Shown: piece by piece, positions 1 to 10,848 of the stretch
Layout of the letters: every line of letters begins with the position of its first letter
How positions within the stretch are numbered: the first letter of the stretch is position 1
From: Phyto melanocephala
Lineage: Eukaryota > Arthropoda > Insecta > Diptera > Rhinophoridae
DNA: 64,000 bases
NCBI GenBank assembly: GCA_941918925.1
Contig: OW799233.1
Span: 169,302,235 to 169,366,234, forward strand
Direction: 5' to 3'
Made by a program: the position numbers and the translations under genes
The notes under the pieces: generated by a model
What the model was told of the DNA's origin: nothing
Databases searched by the model: none
What the model saw: only the letters and a program-made list of their open reading frames with translations

Positions 1-417
1 TTTGTTTTCAGTTTTATGACTGCTGATCTTCAATATCTGGTAAATTTGTGCATGACCAAATTTTGCACCAAGTTCACTCTATTGGACATTACTGCAATAA
101 CACGTAGGAGTGCATATTGAGGAGAGTATTGCTCCAGCATCGGCCAGTACCAGAAAATCTGGGATAAAAAACTAAGATACTTAAGTACTATCAACAAAAA
201 AAGTATTTTTATACCAACCTCCAAAAAAATGGTGTGGGAGTATACTAGTTTTATCGGCTCCACGAAAAGCCCCCCAATGAAATAACGCCCAGGAAACAAT
301 CCCCAATGAAGTAAACCCCAAAAAATTGGAAATAACACCCAAAAACAGTGAATGAAATAACATCCAAAAATAAATTAAATAAACCCCAAAGCGAACACGA
401 AACAACCCCCAATATTT

Positions 418-445
418 GGGAGTTATTTCATATGAAATAACTCCC
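418..445. repeat. Subterminal palindrome of the MULE
   Basis: A 28-bp perfect palindrome centred on CATATG, with arms GGGAGTTATTTCAT. A near-identical palindrome with one mismatch lies at 1558-1585 near the other end. Both contain the TIR core TTATTTCAT, so they look like head-to-head copies of the terminal motif. Confidence 0.8.
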
Positions 446-1054
446 AATGATGAAAATGAAATAACCCCCAATGAAATAAACCCCATCAGCAACAAAAATG
501 AAATTATGCCCAAAATTCATAAAAGAGTCAGATTCATTAAGGATTTCATGAAGTCAATATGGACCAACAGCAAAATCGCAAAGTTATTGATATAAATTGT
601 GTGGAGGCCCGCATGCGTCTTCTTCATAATAAGGATATATGCAACTTCGAAAGTGTGCCATCATTTAATTTCAATTTTTTTTTGGTGAAAGAACATACAA
701 AGCTGGTTTAATAGTGACTACTTTTGGTTTTGTAAATGAACTAAGTCCAGTGCAGTAAATTTCCCTTATACGATGGAAGCAATATCAGATCAGCCACCAA
801 CGAGCTATCCTAAAACTTTACCAATGGCTTAAAAATCCGACTCATGGGAGACGTTATTATAGTTACAATATTGTAAAGAAGGCAGTAATTTTCTGTAATG
901 GAGATGTGAGGAAGTATGGACAAAGAATTGTTTAATATTTCCAATATATTTATTTTTGAAACCCAACTACCAAAAAATTATTTTCATGTACATACATAAA
1001 TAATAAACTTAATACATTATACGTAAGAAATGGTAAAAAAAACAAAATGGTTGC

Positions 1055-1300
1055 TCATGAAATCAAAATGGAGAAAATATACGTTGTATGTACAAATGCT
1101 GCCAGTTGGTAACACTTTATTATTATGGGCCTCCTTACTGCTTGGCAAAAGTGGAACCAACAACCGATTACTTTTGATTTAGGGAAAACAATCATTATTG
1201 CCGTCCGTAGACTTATTTCGTAGTCTGTCACGAAGGTCGCACCATCCAAATCCAGAACGTTATAATTTATGTATTTAAAAAGATATTGTAATATATTCAC
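1055..1300 (-). pseudogene. MULE transposase fragment
   Basis: About 80 codons stay open. The middle reads VTDYEISLRTAIMIVFPKSK followed by GCWFHFCQAVRR. This is the MULE transposase pattern: an acidic DxE-type site, a run of about 15 residues to FP, then a C-x2-H pair in a C-FHFCQ context. The family protein is several hundred residues long; here only the catalytic-core strip survives. I cannot follow it with confidence on either side: there is no plausible start, and the downstream residues soon lose the family pattern. It sits inside the TIR-bounded element and on the minus strand, so it explains the element class. It is non-functional. Confidence 0.6.
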
Positions 1301-1810
1301 AGGCTAAAAGTTTTCTTGTAAAAGGCCTATTTTTATATAATTTATTTAAAAGCACCCCCCAAAACCAGAAGCTTTAAAAATGAAAGAATCCCCGAATACA
1401 AAATGAAATATTACCCAAATTATACACGCTATGAAACAAGCCCCGAATTTAAAAATTTGTTGGGTGTTATTTCATTGGAGATTATTTCATAATTTGAAAA
1501 CCCCAAATGAGAAATGAAATAATTTCCAAAAAAAATGAAAGACGGCCCAAAAAAATTGGGAGTTATTTCATATGAAATAACACCCAAAAATATATGAAAA
1601 ACAAATTTGGAGAATATTTCATTTCTCGTTTCGGCGTTATTTCATTGGCGGGATTTTTGTGGAGCCGTTTTATCGTTTCGTTTGTTACATATTAAAATAT
1701 CTATTAAAGACCCCATAAGGTATATATTTTTTTGGTTATAATTTAATTTAAAGACGATCTAGCTATGTCCGTCTGTCCATTCAATAGAACGGTGCCAAAT
1801 ATTACACGGC

Positions 1811-2693
1811 ACGCAATTCAATGACATTTGTTGAAGGCCACTTTGTTAGGAAACTAATTTTACGTATAAACAGTATATTGGCCGCCAATCCACTTGCAAT
1901 TACAGCCCTGAAAAAAAATATACCGATATATATCGATAGCTACATACCGGCTAAAATGATGAAACAAAAATAAGCGAAATCCGAACACAATGATGACCCT
2001 TTTCTTTTCAATTTTTAAAACCCCAGCAGTTACAAAATCACCAATTCTTTGTTCCAGGGATGGGAAATATTATATTAACTTCAATATCAAAAGGTATTTT
2101 TTACCGGTCTTTAATTTTAATGGTACTAAAACCATTAATTTTTATTGATTTTCGCTTTTTGAATTAAACGTCATCACAAAAACTATTAAACATCGACAAA
2201 TATATCCTGTAAATAAGACAGGGTTTACTTTTGGTTCTAAAACTTAGACATAAGATTAAATAAATTACAATATAAAATTCTCTTTACTTATATTTGATGT
2301 TTGCAGTTACAAAAACCCGTTTAACTTTAATAGAATTTTTGAATTCAATTAGGAAAAAGATTTAAATTTGCTTAAAGTATTTGCTTTATGACTACTACGT
2401 ATTAAATAATCGAAAGTTTTCATAAACCAAGATATTTAGTAGATATCAATGTTTAGAGCTTGCAATTAATTTAATTACTCTTTAAGCTTTTCAGCACCAT
2501 AATGACACAACAACTATATTATCGATTATAAAATAGGAATTATTGCTCTTTAACGCAACCAAGCTGTATTAAATATTATTTAAATACATTCAAATAATAC
2601 AAAAAAATCTAAAATTTTAATCTATGATTTTTCTTTTTTTTTTAGCCAAAACCAATTACAATAACAATATTGTTAACGTAACACAATTCATAA
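1811..2693. other. AT-rich DNA, no gene seen
   Basis: Unique-looking A+T-rich sequence with short homopolymer runs. I see no coding signature. A pyrimidine-rich TTTTCTTTTTTTTTTAG at about 2628-2645 resembles a splice acceptor but could equally be chance in such sequence. Confidence 0.5.
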
Positions 2694-2730
2694 TATAAGC
2701 TAGCGGAAATAAAACTGAAAAGTGTCAGTG
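2694..2730 (+). promoter_or_regulatory. Candidate core promoter (TATA + Inr)
   Basis: TATAAG at 2694-2699 is followed by TCAGTG at 2725-2730. With the A at 2727 as +1, the TATA element begins at -33, close to normal fly spacing. The sequence after it (GTGCAAAA, ACAAGTGAAC, GTGAAATAAA) resembles a typical fly leader. No DPE is evident. In AT-rich DNA a TATA match alone is weak; the paired Inr and the downstream gene start raise the likelihood. Confidence 0.35.
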
Positions 2731-3232
2731 CAAAAAAAAAACAAGTGAACACAAATTTTGTGAAATAAATATATAACCAGAACAAAAAACCATGATTGTA
2801 TACTTAAACATTTATCATAGATACGCGGTATATATTCAACGTTTCAAGGTTTTTTGCACCATCTTTCACTTGTATAATACCTTAAGACAATCTCTTTTCT
2901 TGTGTAAGCCAAACAGCTTTAACAGCCAGCGTTGGAAATAAAAACGTGCAAAATAAATAAATAAACCATTGTAACTGGTTTCCTGTAAAAAAAATAACTC
3001 ATACTAACACAACTAAACCAAATATATATTTTACGCATTTCCGGTTGGCTTTCACTATCCCTAACTCTTTTTCTCACCCTCTTTTTAACCCTCTCACACA
3101 CAAACACTTACAATCGCAAACCAAGAAATAATCACAATCTTGGCAAATGCTTAGTAAAATTTAAGGGAAAATAAACCTGAATTCTGTTTCATTATTTATA
3201 AAAAAAATTTAAACGAGAGAACTTATTTTTAG
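2727..3232 (+). other. Candidate 5' UTR exon of the gene starting at 3916
   Basis: This runs from the putative start site to AG|GTGAGT at 3231-3238, a strong donor. A matching acceptor, CCATTTTATTTTCAG, ends at 3555 and would remove a 323-bp intron. The second exon would then be 3556-3967 and include a leader rich in CAA/CAG triplets, common in fly 5' UTRs. Several short upstream ATGs are present. The splice junctions are inferred from consensus only; an unspliced leader is equally possible. Confidence 0.25.
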
Positions 3233-3915
3233 GTGAGTCACATATTTTATGCAGCAAAAAAAATAAATACGTTAACAACGGTGTTTGTGTGTTGTGAAGG
3301 GAACATATATGAGTATGTCGATGGATTAATATTGAAAGGGTGTATCTTAATTTTTATCCAAATAGTGTTATTGACGGTTTCTGCTCGTCCGCCAACTAAC
3401 AAATTACCCCTGAAAAATTCGTGAGCCATAGTTAAATATAATGGATTTATAGCCGTATAAAAAAGTGCGAACTCATTTCATTCGTTTATAGTTTATTAAG
3501 TTTTTTATTCTCTGATGTACACTATAAAATCGAAATACGTCCATTTTATTTTCAGCCATCGGTGTACATGTTTTCATAAAAACCCATTAAAATAAACATG
3601 ATAAAAACGCATAGACAATAATTTTTTATTATTTTTTTTAACAAAAAAATTTAAAAAATACAAAATAGATGAAACAAAAAAGTAAAATAAAAACGTAAAA
3701 GAAACATCACGGTTGTTATGGATTTTAAACTTGAATACAAAGGATTATTGCTGCTGCACCAATAACAAGCAACAGAAACTGGCAAGTAATAATTTAGCCA
3801 AAATATATAAAAATGGCAAAAATATCAGCAATCACTGCAGCAGCTCAAACAACAACAACAACAAAATATTTATATTAATAACTGAAAAACCTCCATAAAT
3901 ACTGAAATTGTAAAC

Positions 3916-3967
3916 ATGAAAACCAAACATCACATACACATATTCCTGTTAACTCTTTTGACAATTG
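3916..3967 (+). CDS. Candidate first coding exon: signal peptide, unassigned secreted or membrane protein
   Basis: The ATG at 3916 is in near-ideal fly context (GTAAACATGAAA). It opens 17 codons reading MKTKHHIHIFLLTLLTI, a basic n-region (K, K, H, H) followed by a hydrophobic core (IFLLTLLTI), as in a signal peptide. The next base, G at 3967, is followed by GTAAGTGG, a consensus donor, giving a phase 1 intron. Phase 1 after a signal-peptide exon is a common arrangement in secreted and membrane proteins. The upstream leader (about 3740-3915) is rich in CAA/CAG triplets. I cannot name the protein: only the leader is here and no certain second exon is visible. The stretch could be chance, but start context, signal peptide and donor coincide within 60 bp. 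The signal peptide would direct the product to the secretory pathway. Confidence 0.45.
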
Positions 3968-5562
3968 GTAAGTGGAAATTTTTATATTATTTTATGTTAT
4001 TTAAATAACTCACCGGTTTTTTTTGCCAAATTTCGAACCGAAATTATTTTAAAGCTTTAAACACATTTACCTTCACAAATACTGGTTTGTTCAAAAAAAA
4101 AAAGTATTATATTTCTTTCAGTTGAAATATTAACAAATTTTAAATAAGAAAAATAAATATATGAAAAGTTCAATATCCCCATTAATCATCTACAAACAAA
4201 ATGAATGCGCAACTGCTTGATTTTTATAAATATTTGTCTTTGAAGAACGCAATTTTTTTAATTGTAATATTATAGATCACCATGAGGAGAGGGAATAAAG
4301 AAATATATTTTTCTACTCATCAAAATATTCAAGAATATTCTCAAAAGTGGTCAAAACTAAACAGGAATACTTCATAATTTGTTTTAATCTTCTTGTTTTA
4401 TTCTATTTAAAAACACACCTCTATAAATATACACCGTTTATTGCAGAAAAAAATTTAATTAAAAAATCTTAATTAATATTACATTTTATGCTTAAAATTC
4501 TATTACTTTGATATGTTTGACATCTTAATTTATTTCCATATATAAACGTGATTGATTCTTGTTTTGTTATATATTTAAGATACAGAGTAATATTCGGCTC
4601 TAATATCTACTTGTTTTTTTTTTTTTTTTTTTTTTTTTTTTGTAGATTTCAAAACTGTGTACGTATGTATAAAAAATAAAACATAAAAAAAATAAAAACT
4701 TATATTATTTTGAAGAGCACTTTTTTTGCTCTTAACGCTGAACCCCTTCACGGTTGCTACAAACCCAAGGAGTTTACAGACACCCATTTGGATATCATTG
4801 ATATATTGTTTTGTTAAATAAAAAAGTCATTTTTCTTTCCTTTCCACTGATTATTCCCTTCAACGGAACCAACATTAATATCAATTATTACGTATTTATA
4901 TAAAAAATAGAGTTTTAACTCCTTAAAATTTTTAAATTCTATGAAATGGTCAAAGAACCATAATTAGATAAGTATGTAATTTTCTACACACGGTTTGCAG
5001 ATAAATTATATATTCACATTTTTTATGTGCACAAATTACTGTTACACAGTGTAGATTGTAACAAAATCTGACCTTTGTACATTACAATACTCGAAAAATC
5101 AAAAAAAAAATTTTTTTAAGATATAAAGAATAAATACAATCTGATTAAAAAAAAAATACTTTAATTCAACTATTTAAACAAACATCTTTTCCGCATCATT
5201 TAATATAAAAATACTTGCTTAGAATATTCTGTGTTTGCGTAGTTATGAATTTTCTCATAAAATTATTTTTATGCTCAATATGCCTTTAATTTGTTATATG
5301 CACTAAAATATTCATAAAGTTTTAACAAGAAATTTCAATAATTTAGTGCCGATATTATTATGTGTCATAAATTCTGATAAAAAAAATAAACAAAAACGTT
5401 GCCTTAGGTATTGCTCATTTCAAATTTGACTGCAGTCTTAAAGTAACAACCAGTTCGCAGTTTTAATATTTTAACTCCGAATCCTTGTGTATCATTTTTT
5501 AAAATTCGTCATTAGTAATGCATTGAGAATTTCTACAAGTTAAACTTAACCATTCACATAAA
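3968..5562. other. AT-rich DNA, probable start of a long intron
   Basis: No coding signature. The sequence is low-complexity A/T with a long poly-T tract (listed separately). If the exon ending at 3967 is real, this is intron. Confidence 0.45.
4614..4641. repeat. Poly-T tract (T28)
   Basis: Twenty-eight consecutive T. It could be the poly-A tail of a minus-strand retrotransposed sequence, but I see no recognisable body to its left (4.2-4.6 kb). Confidence 0.9.
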
Positions 5563-5721
5563 AAATCTATATAAAAAAATTCAAATGTTGTTCGTCTGTA
5601 ATGGCATTACTAAAGAACGGTTGCACCGATTGTCTTAATTTTTTAAAGTCCTTCTTAACTCAACTTGGGTTTTTACAGAAATAAAACGAGCTTAAAAGAA
5701 CGGAAAATACATTTTATAAGA
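5563..5721 (-). repeat. Reverse-oriented 3' end of the 120-bp-periodic repeat class
   Basis: It begins ATCTATATAAAAAAATTC and contains ACGGTTGCACCGATT. Read in reverse this gives AATCGGTGCAACCGTT followed by a TTATATAGAT-like end, the same 3' layout as the copies at 19315-19963 and 62690-63515. It abuts the forward copy at 5722 head to head. Confidence 0.5.
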
Positions 5722-6421
5722 TACTAGCCAAACCCGGCGCGCGTTGCTACGCCCCTTAATGAATCGAAATGCATTCTGAATTTTAATTGAATATCAAGTG
5801 AAAAAACCTAAAAATTTTATTTTTTATGGGCGTGGCATTGCCCACTTTTCTAGTCACGAAATTGTAAAGTCATAACAGCTTAATATGTGTGCAAAGTTTC
5901 AGAAGAATTGGACCAGTGCAAGTACCTCAAAATTAAAATTTTTTTTATGGGCGTGGCCCTGCCCACTTTTCTAATCACGAAATTGTAAAGTCATAACAGC
6001 TCAATATGTGTGCAAAGTTTCAGAAAAATCGGTCTGGTGTAAGTACCTCAAAATTGTAGCCTTTTTTTATGGGCGTGGCCCCGCCCACTTTTTTAATCAT
6101 AAAATTATAAAGTCACGATAGCTTAATATGTGTGCAAAGTTTCAGAAAAATCGGTCCAGTGCAAGTACCTCAAAATTAAAACTTTTTTAGGGGCGTGGCC
6201 CCGCCCACTTTTCTTATCACGAAATTATTTAGTCATGACAGCTCGATATGTGTGCAAAGTTTCAGAAAAATCGGTCAAGTGCAAGTAGCTAAAACTGATA
6301 ACTAATTTTTTATGGGCGTGGCCCCGCCCACTTTTTTTCATCCATAAACACTCCCCGGTATGTGTACAACAACTTACCAAAGTTTGAGCCCGATCGGTTT
6401 TGCAGTTTCAGAGTCTATAGC

Positions 6422-6472
<51 letters not shown>

Positions 6473-6492
6473 TTCACGTTTATATATATAGA
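5722..6492 (+). mobile_element. Interspersed repeat with 120-bp tandem core (C-type, copy 1)
   Basis: It starts ACTAGCCAAACCCGGCGCGC and ends with CAGTTTCAGAGTCTATAGCT, a long CA run and TTTATATATATAGAT. Between are five units whose GGGCGTGGC boxes begin near 5828, 5949, 6071, 6191 and 6314 (120-123 bp apart). Each unit has a GCCCACTTTT box and AATATGTGTGCAAAGTTTCAGA. No ORF is seen. The class is uncertain: non-autonomous, with ends shared with two other copies in the window. Confidence 0.7.
6424..6468. repeat. (CA)n microsatellite
   Basis: About 22 uninterrupted CA units inside the 3' part of the C-type repeat. The copy at 62.7-63.5 kb has only about seven at the same place, so the tract has expanded or contracted since dispersal. 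Confidence 0.95.
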
Positions 6493-7485
6493 TGTAGAGA
6501 ACTAATGCTTTTATAATTTTAAGACTTTTCGAGGCTTAGGTTTAACTCATTTGTCCTATTCGAACCAAAAATAAATATGATCGGAGCATATAAGTGATAC
6601 CCTCCATATAAAAACTTCTAATACGATTGATTTCAGTAACAATATACACATGTAAGAAATTTCAATCCTGGTATTAGACATTTTAATACAAATTCACTAT
6701 TGACTTAAACATGAAATAAGATAAAATGATAGAGCATAGTATCTTCCATACATGGCAAATATATTTAATGGTAGGCAGGGGGTGGGTAGTTCTTAGTTAG
6801 TGTTGTTTACACTCAAGCCTGTGCATCGCGACAAGATGACTACACGAGGGATTGAATGGCATAGTTGTAAAACTATGATTTTTAAAGGCTTTATTTCTGC
6901 ATTATTGGCTACGATATTAATTTATACGTTCGTAAGCAAAACTAACAGGATCAAAGCAGAGGTTTTTGTGAATTAGAGTTCCTGATGGCTTTAGTAATTA
7001 CTTTTACAATCAACTAAATTAGTTGTGTAATGGTGTGGAGGGCTCTTTACAGTTAAAGCATCTTCGAGCTTGTATTTTTTTAAACACCATCAAAGCTTGT
7101 TGCTACTATTGCTTGACTTTCCTCACTTTGAGGGAATTTTCAGAGTATATTAAAATGCACCAGTTTATAATGGCTACGTAAGCAATATTTTAGTGTTCTG
7201 GCTTGGCCCTCTTACTTTCCTTAACTTTTTTGAAATGGTTTGAGAATGTCATCTTCGCAAGGTTAGGCTTATTTAAAGCAGGAATTTTTTAGATTTACAA
7301 TTTCACTATATGACATCAAATCATCGAATGATTTTATTCTCTACAAAATTCAAGAAATAATCTTGGAACGTGAAAACTTTACGCAATATAAAAATTTTTT
7401 GAATTACACATGTATATACATTTGAATTAAATGTAAATAAATTAGTTACAAGTTTTAAATTACAAACTTTAAACAACTTTAAACT
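6493..7485. other. AT-rich DNA, no gene seen
   Basis: Mixed A+T-rich sequence without a convincing ORF, repeat or RNA signal. Confidence 0.5.
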
Positions 7486-7489
7486 TTAA

Positions 7490-7706
7490 GGGCCATTAGT
7501 ACAACTTGCCTTTAGTTAAAGGGAGGATTTTTTTGCTCGATAAATAGCTTAGCATTTTTAAAACTTCCATTTTGTATTGTAATTATTGTTAACAATAATA
7601 ATATTTAATAGATAAAAAAATAATACATGAGGCTTTATAATGCAAAGCCATTTATCGGTTCTACAAAATTCTACCTTTAACTAACGGCAAGATGTAATAA
7701 TGGCCC
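7490..7706. mobile_element. piggyBac-type MITE with TTAA flanks
   Basis: Left arm TTAAGGGCCATTAGTACAAC and the reverse complement of the right arm TTAAGGGCCATTATTACATC stay similar for about 75 bp (both reach CGATAAATxGCTTxGCATT). TTAA lies directly outside GGGCC on both sides (7486-7489 and 7707-7710), the duplication expected of piggyBac-like elements. The element is 217 bp with no coding potential; almost the whole length folds into one imperfect hairpin. Confidence 0.65.
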
Positions 7707-7710
7707 TTAA

Positions 7711-8594
7711 TACATTTGTCTAAAATTGTTACCTCACAACAGCTACAAAACCGAGGTTTGAAAATATAATAGAAGACTAGAAATTCCGGGCAGTTTTTCT
7801 GGACCAATGCACCTATTATTATCTATTTATAACCCAATCAATCAATTTATTTATCAATTAATATATAAGGAAGGTAAGATTCTTAAAGTAATTTGCTTTT
7901 AATATTTAGTGTAATACTCACACTCCCCTTGATTTGTTATAATATCAATTAATTTTATGCTTCTTAGGGATTACTAAATCGGTCTGGCCGTTATCTGAAT
8001 ATGTGACAAGAACTGCTTACTTTTTATGGGAGGTGCCATGCTACTTCAAATTTTAGGAAAAACTTTCCATAAGAACTTTACTTGAACTTGAAAGATTCAA
8101 ATCGGTTTAGCCGACTTTCAGATATGCCACAAAATCTGTTGATTTTGTTTAGGACGCAGCACGCTTACTTTGAATTAAAAAAAAAACTGTCTGTAAGAAA
8201 ATTATTGTCAGAAAAAGTTATCCAAATCGGTCGCTCCGTTCTCTAGTTTTGGCGTACGCCATACATTTTTATATTAACAGATATGAATGTTTAAGTTAAA
8301 CTATGTTAGGTCCTACATTTATTAATTCGACTAAAGGATTTACAATTTAAGGTTTGCGTTTTTGACACAAAATCTATGTAAATTGTGACTATGATTTATA
8401 TCAATTCACAAATTTAATATATATTAATTTCAATTAAATTTTTAAATAATTAGTCAGAAATATTATTATTTTTAAGGTTTCTTAAAACCTAATATCGACC
8501 CAAATTTACAACAACAATATAACTTTTGGCAATTCTTTTTACTTTACAAACAGCGTCTTTGGCTCATATATCAATACATGTTTTTACAAAATTA
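7711..8594. other. AT-rich DNA with a decayed C-like repeat
   Basis: Around 7970-8275 there are three degenerate blocks of the kind AAATCGGTCTGGCCGTT..., TCAAATCGGTTTAGCCG and CCAAATCGGTCGCTCCGTT followed by TTTATATTA. These recall the 3' parts of the C-type repeats, much diverged. The rest shows nothing. Confidence 0.4.
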
Positions 8595-8953
8595 CTGTAT
8601 TCTCAAGGTGTCCTTACATGTCATATCATCATAATATTATAGGATTTCACAATGATTTAAAAAAAATATTGTTGCTTATTACTTTTTATATGTGTACGTA
8701 TGTTTATTGTGCCGTTATAGATATTCAGATACCTTCAGAGTTCAGCTAAGAATCTGCTAAGACGAGAGATTTGTAATAATTGTTAACCATCGTCTTCGAT
8801 ATCCATTGAATAGATTTGTTAGCAAAATTTAACAAAATCGGCAACTTAAATTTGATATATTACATTATATTATATAAAGAGTCGTTCACAACAGTCATAT
8901 TTTTTATGTTATCATTTTAAAACGTTTAGATTTAGGACACCTTGTGAATACAG
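8595..8953. mobile_element. TIR-bounded MITE-like element, class unknown
   Basis: CTGTATTCTCAAGGTGTCCT at 8595 and, reverse-complemented at 8953, CTGTATTCACAAGGTGTCCT differ by one base in 20. The 359 bp between are AT-rich and non-coding. The flanking 8-mers CAAAATTA and CAAATATG are only partly alike, so the duplication cannot be fixed. Confidence 0.5.
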
Positions 8954-9479
8954 CAAATATGCTGAATGAAAATCGATTAGTGCCAACAGAATGTAACCTT
9001 TATTCTTTGGTTTTCACTTTTTTTATTTTGGGATTTTTTTTATCATAATGTAAAGATCGAAAATATGTTATGGTGGTTTGATATTCAAATGAAATGAAAA
9101 TTTCCCATTAAAACATACATACATACAAAATCGCATCTTTCTATTTTGCTTTGATAACCATATTGTAAATTTTAGTTTTGCTTTTGTTGTAGTGTATGTG
9201 TGTAAGTATTTATTATTTATGATTTATACATGCACACTAGGGTGGCGCACTAGGATGGTTGAATGCTACTCCAGAAAACTTAAGTATATTTTTTGTTCCG
9301 AATTTTTAGAAAAAAATTATGATGTTTGGGACATGGAAGCTATTATATTTTTTTTTGAAAAAAATACCTTAAACGAAATGGCTAAGGCTAGGTAAGATTG
9401 AAGAAAAAGGCCACTATAACTCCAAACCCATAACAGGTATACACGTATACCCCATTGTCATATTGTTCGCTCTATAGGA
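8954..9479. other. AT-rich DNA, no gene seen
   Basis: An open stretch of 67 codons at 9192-9395 on the + strand has no family resemblance and ordinary AT-driven composition; I do not call it. A CATACATACATA run lies near 9113-9125. Confidence 0.4.
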
Positions 9480-9960
9480 ATGAAAAATTCCCCTTATGAA
9501 ACCCTAATCCTAATTTCGTCAACGTAGAAATATCGACTAGGTAAGAAACCCAGTTCCTTCAATGCAATTCCCTATTGATCTCAAATTTTAACCTCACAGG
9601 CATTACAAGTCCGGCATATTATCCACCTTAAAGTGTTCAAGCCTAATACAAACAAAAGCAGGTCATTGATGAAGGTAATATTCGCATATTACTTTCGAAA
9701 GTCTCCTCCATGGCCTACATGTTGCATCATTCGATAGTCCCATGCGAGTTAGATTAGTTCTCATTTGCGTGTGACCCATTATCACACTAGTTAATCTCCC
9801 TAGTCTCGGTATACTCAATTTCAGAATTTTCTTCGACTTTTCAAGATTTTGGTCACCCCATAGTATGTTCGTCACTTTACCGACATTTGCATTCTGCCAA
9901 TGAAATGGCTTTCTTTTCGTTTAAAAATAATTTGCACTGGATTGGGTGGTAACCGAGTTT
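9480..9960 (-). pseudogene. Non-LTR retrotransposon ORF2, RNase H end (relic)
   Basis: Minus-strand translation gives LKLSIPRLGRLTSVIMGH, then MRTNLTRMGLSNDATCR. This is the end of the RNase H domain and the following cysteine motif of I/Jockey/R1-type non-LTR elements (pattern: GH-x-x-L/M-R, then MGL, D, CR). Further along, in shifted frames, KVDNMPDL and GTGFLP resemble the usual C-terminal tail of such proteins. The protein would be a nuclease/reverse transcriptase for target-primed transposition. Only about 130 codons survive, with frameshifts and stops, so it is dead. The 5' part of the element is absent, typical of 5' truncation. Confidence 0.6.
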
Positions 9961-10846
9961 ACAAGTTTTTACTCTTATTAAGCCGTGGATAACTATATGC
10001 GATAGTCAAACAACGGACTAAGAAATGACGAAAAATTTTACCAAAAGCTTGAGTGGTATCGAGGGGCGTAGTAAAAAAAAAAAACTAAATTATAATTTCT
10101 ATTAACAAATTTTCAATATAAGAAAGTAACGGGCTAATTTTTTTTTGTACAAACTTACTTTTAACAAACTTAATGTAAATTAACCATCCTACAATCATTG
10201 ATATTTATATTAGTACCGCAAAGTATCGAATATGTTCTCGTTATGCTGATGTATAAAATTTGTATATTATTATTTTCTCAGTAAAAAATTTATTAAAAGG
10301 TTTTTGCATTTCTAAGCTTTTTTGGAATTATGACTAAGAAATAGCGTCTATTGAGATATAAAAAAATATTAAGATTAAGAAATGTTTTAAAATATCATTA
10401 AATTGTGTCCTTTTAATTCTCTGTTTTTATGCATCCTTACAGAAAACTTATTAATGAAATACAGTTATGCAGTTTTTAAGCAAGAGCTTTAATTTAAACA
10501 AAAATAGTTCATATTTGATAAGATACAGGTAGTGTAGTGTTTTATAAATTACTTGTAGGTGCCCAGTATTTTCGGGACTTATCCTACTATATTATCTAGC
10601 TCTAGGACACCCTTATATTACATAAACCACATTAATATCATTTACACTTGCTAAAATGCAGGACTTTTACATCGGCCTCTTTATATCCATAACAAAAATG
10701 TTTTGTTTTTTTCTCATTTTACAAATAAAATACAATTTAAATGAGACAACTACAAGGTTGAACAAAAATCAACATGGGTATTAAAAATTTAATAACTTTT
10801 TCGTATTTATATTTTTTTTAATTTTATTTTTAGATTTTAATATATG
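9961..10846. other. AT-rich DNA with a decayed rosa-mariner terminus
   Basis: At about 10752-10825, GGTTGAACAAAAATCAACAT followed by TTTAATAACTTTTTCGT resembles the terminal 60 bp of the mariner at 57906-60138 (GGTCAAAAGAAACC and TTTAATAACTTTTTCGT). No partner end or transposase was found nearby. Nothing else recognisable. Confidence 0.4.
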
Positions 10847-10848
10847 TA

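Larger units (their letters stand above)
256..1666 (-). mobile_element. Mutator-like element (MULE) with TIRs and 8-9 bp target duplication
   Basis: The left end begins GGCTCCACGAAAAGCC and the right end, reverse-complemented, begins GGCTCCACAAAAATCC. The two arms stay alike for about 34 bp, through CCAATGAAATAACGCC. GTTTTATC lies on both sides (248-255 and 1667-1674), an 8-bp duplication; a 9-bp reading is possible if the outer G is counted with the target. The ends are rich in degenerate copies of the TIR core ATGAAATAACNCCCAA, including a near-perfect palindrome in each subterminal region. A minus-strand stretch inside matches the MULE catalytic region. The element is about 1.4 kb, too short and too broken to be autonomous. 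hAT elements also make 8-bp duplications, but the internal protein signature argues for MULE. Confidence 0.75.
206..1810 (+). mobile_element. DINE/Helentron-like B-type element, 5' head only, split by a MULE
   Basis: The left piece (206-255) has the B-type head, TATACC followed by a poly-A loop and GGTGTGGGAGTATA. It resumes after 1667 with the conserved blocks seen in the full copies further right: a CGTTTGTTACA-like stretch, GACCCCATAAGGTATATAT and GATCTAGCTATGTCCGTCTGTCC. Homology fades near 1810 and no 3' hairpin end follows, so this is a truncated copy. It was interrupted by the Mutator-like element at 256-1666. Confidence 0.65.

Noticed and set aside
30..513. Two overlapping minus-strand ORFs of 102 and 110 codons
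   Set aside because: They run through the repeated ATGAAATAACCCCCAA motifs of the MULE end and have repeat-driven residues (GLF, WG, SLGVIS).
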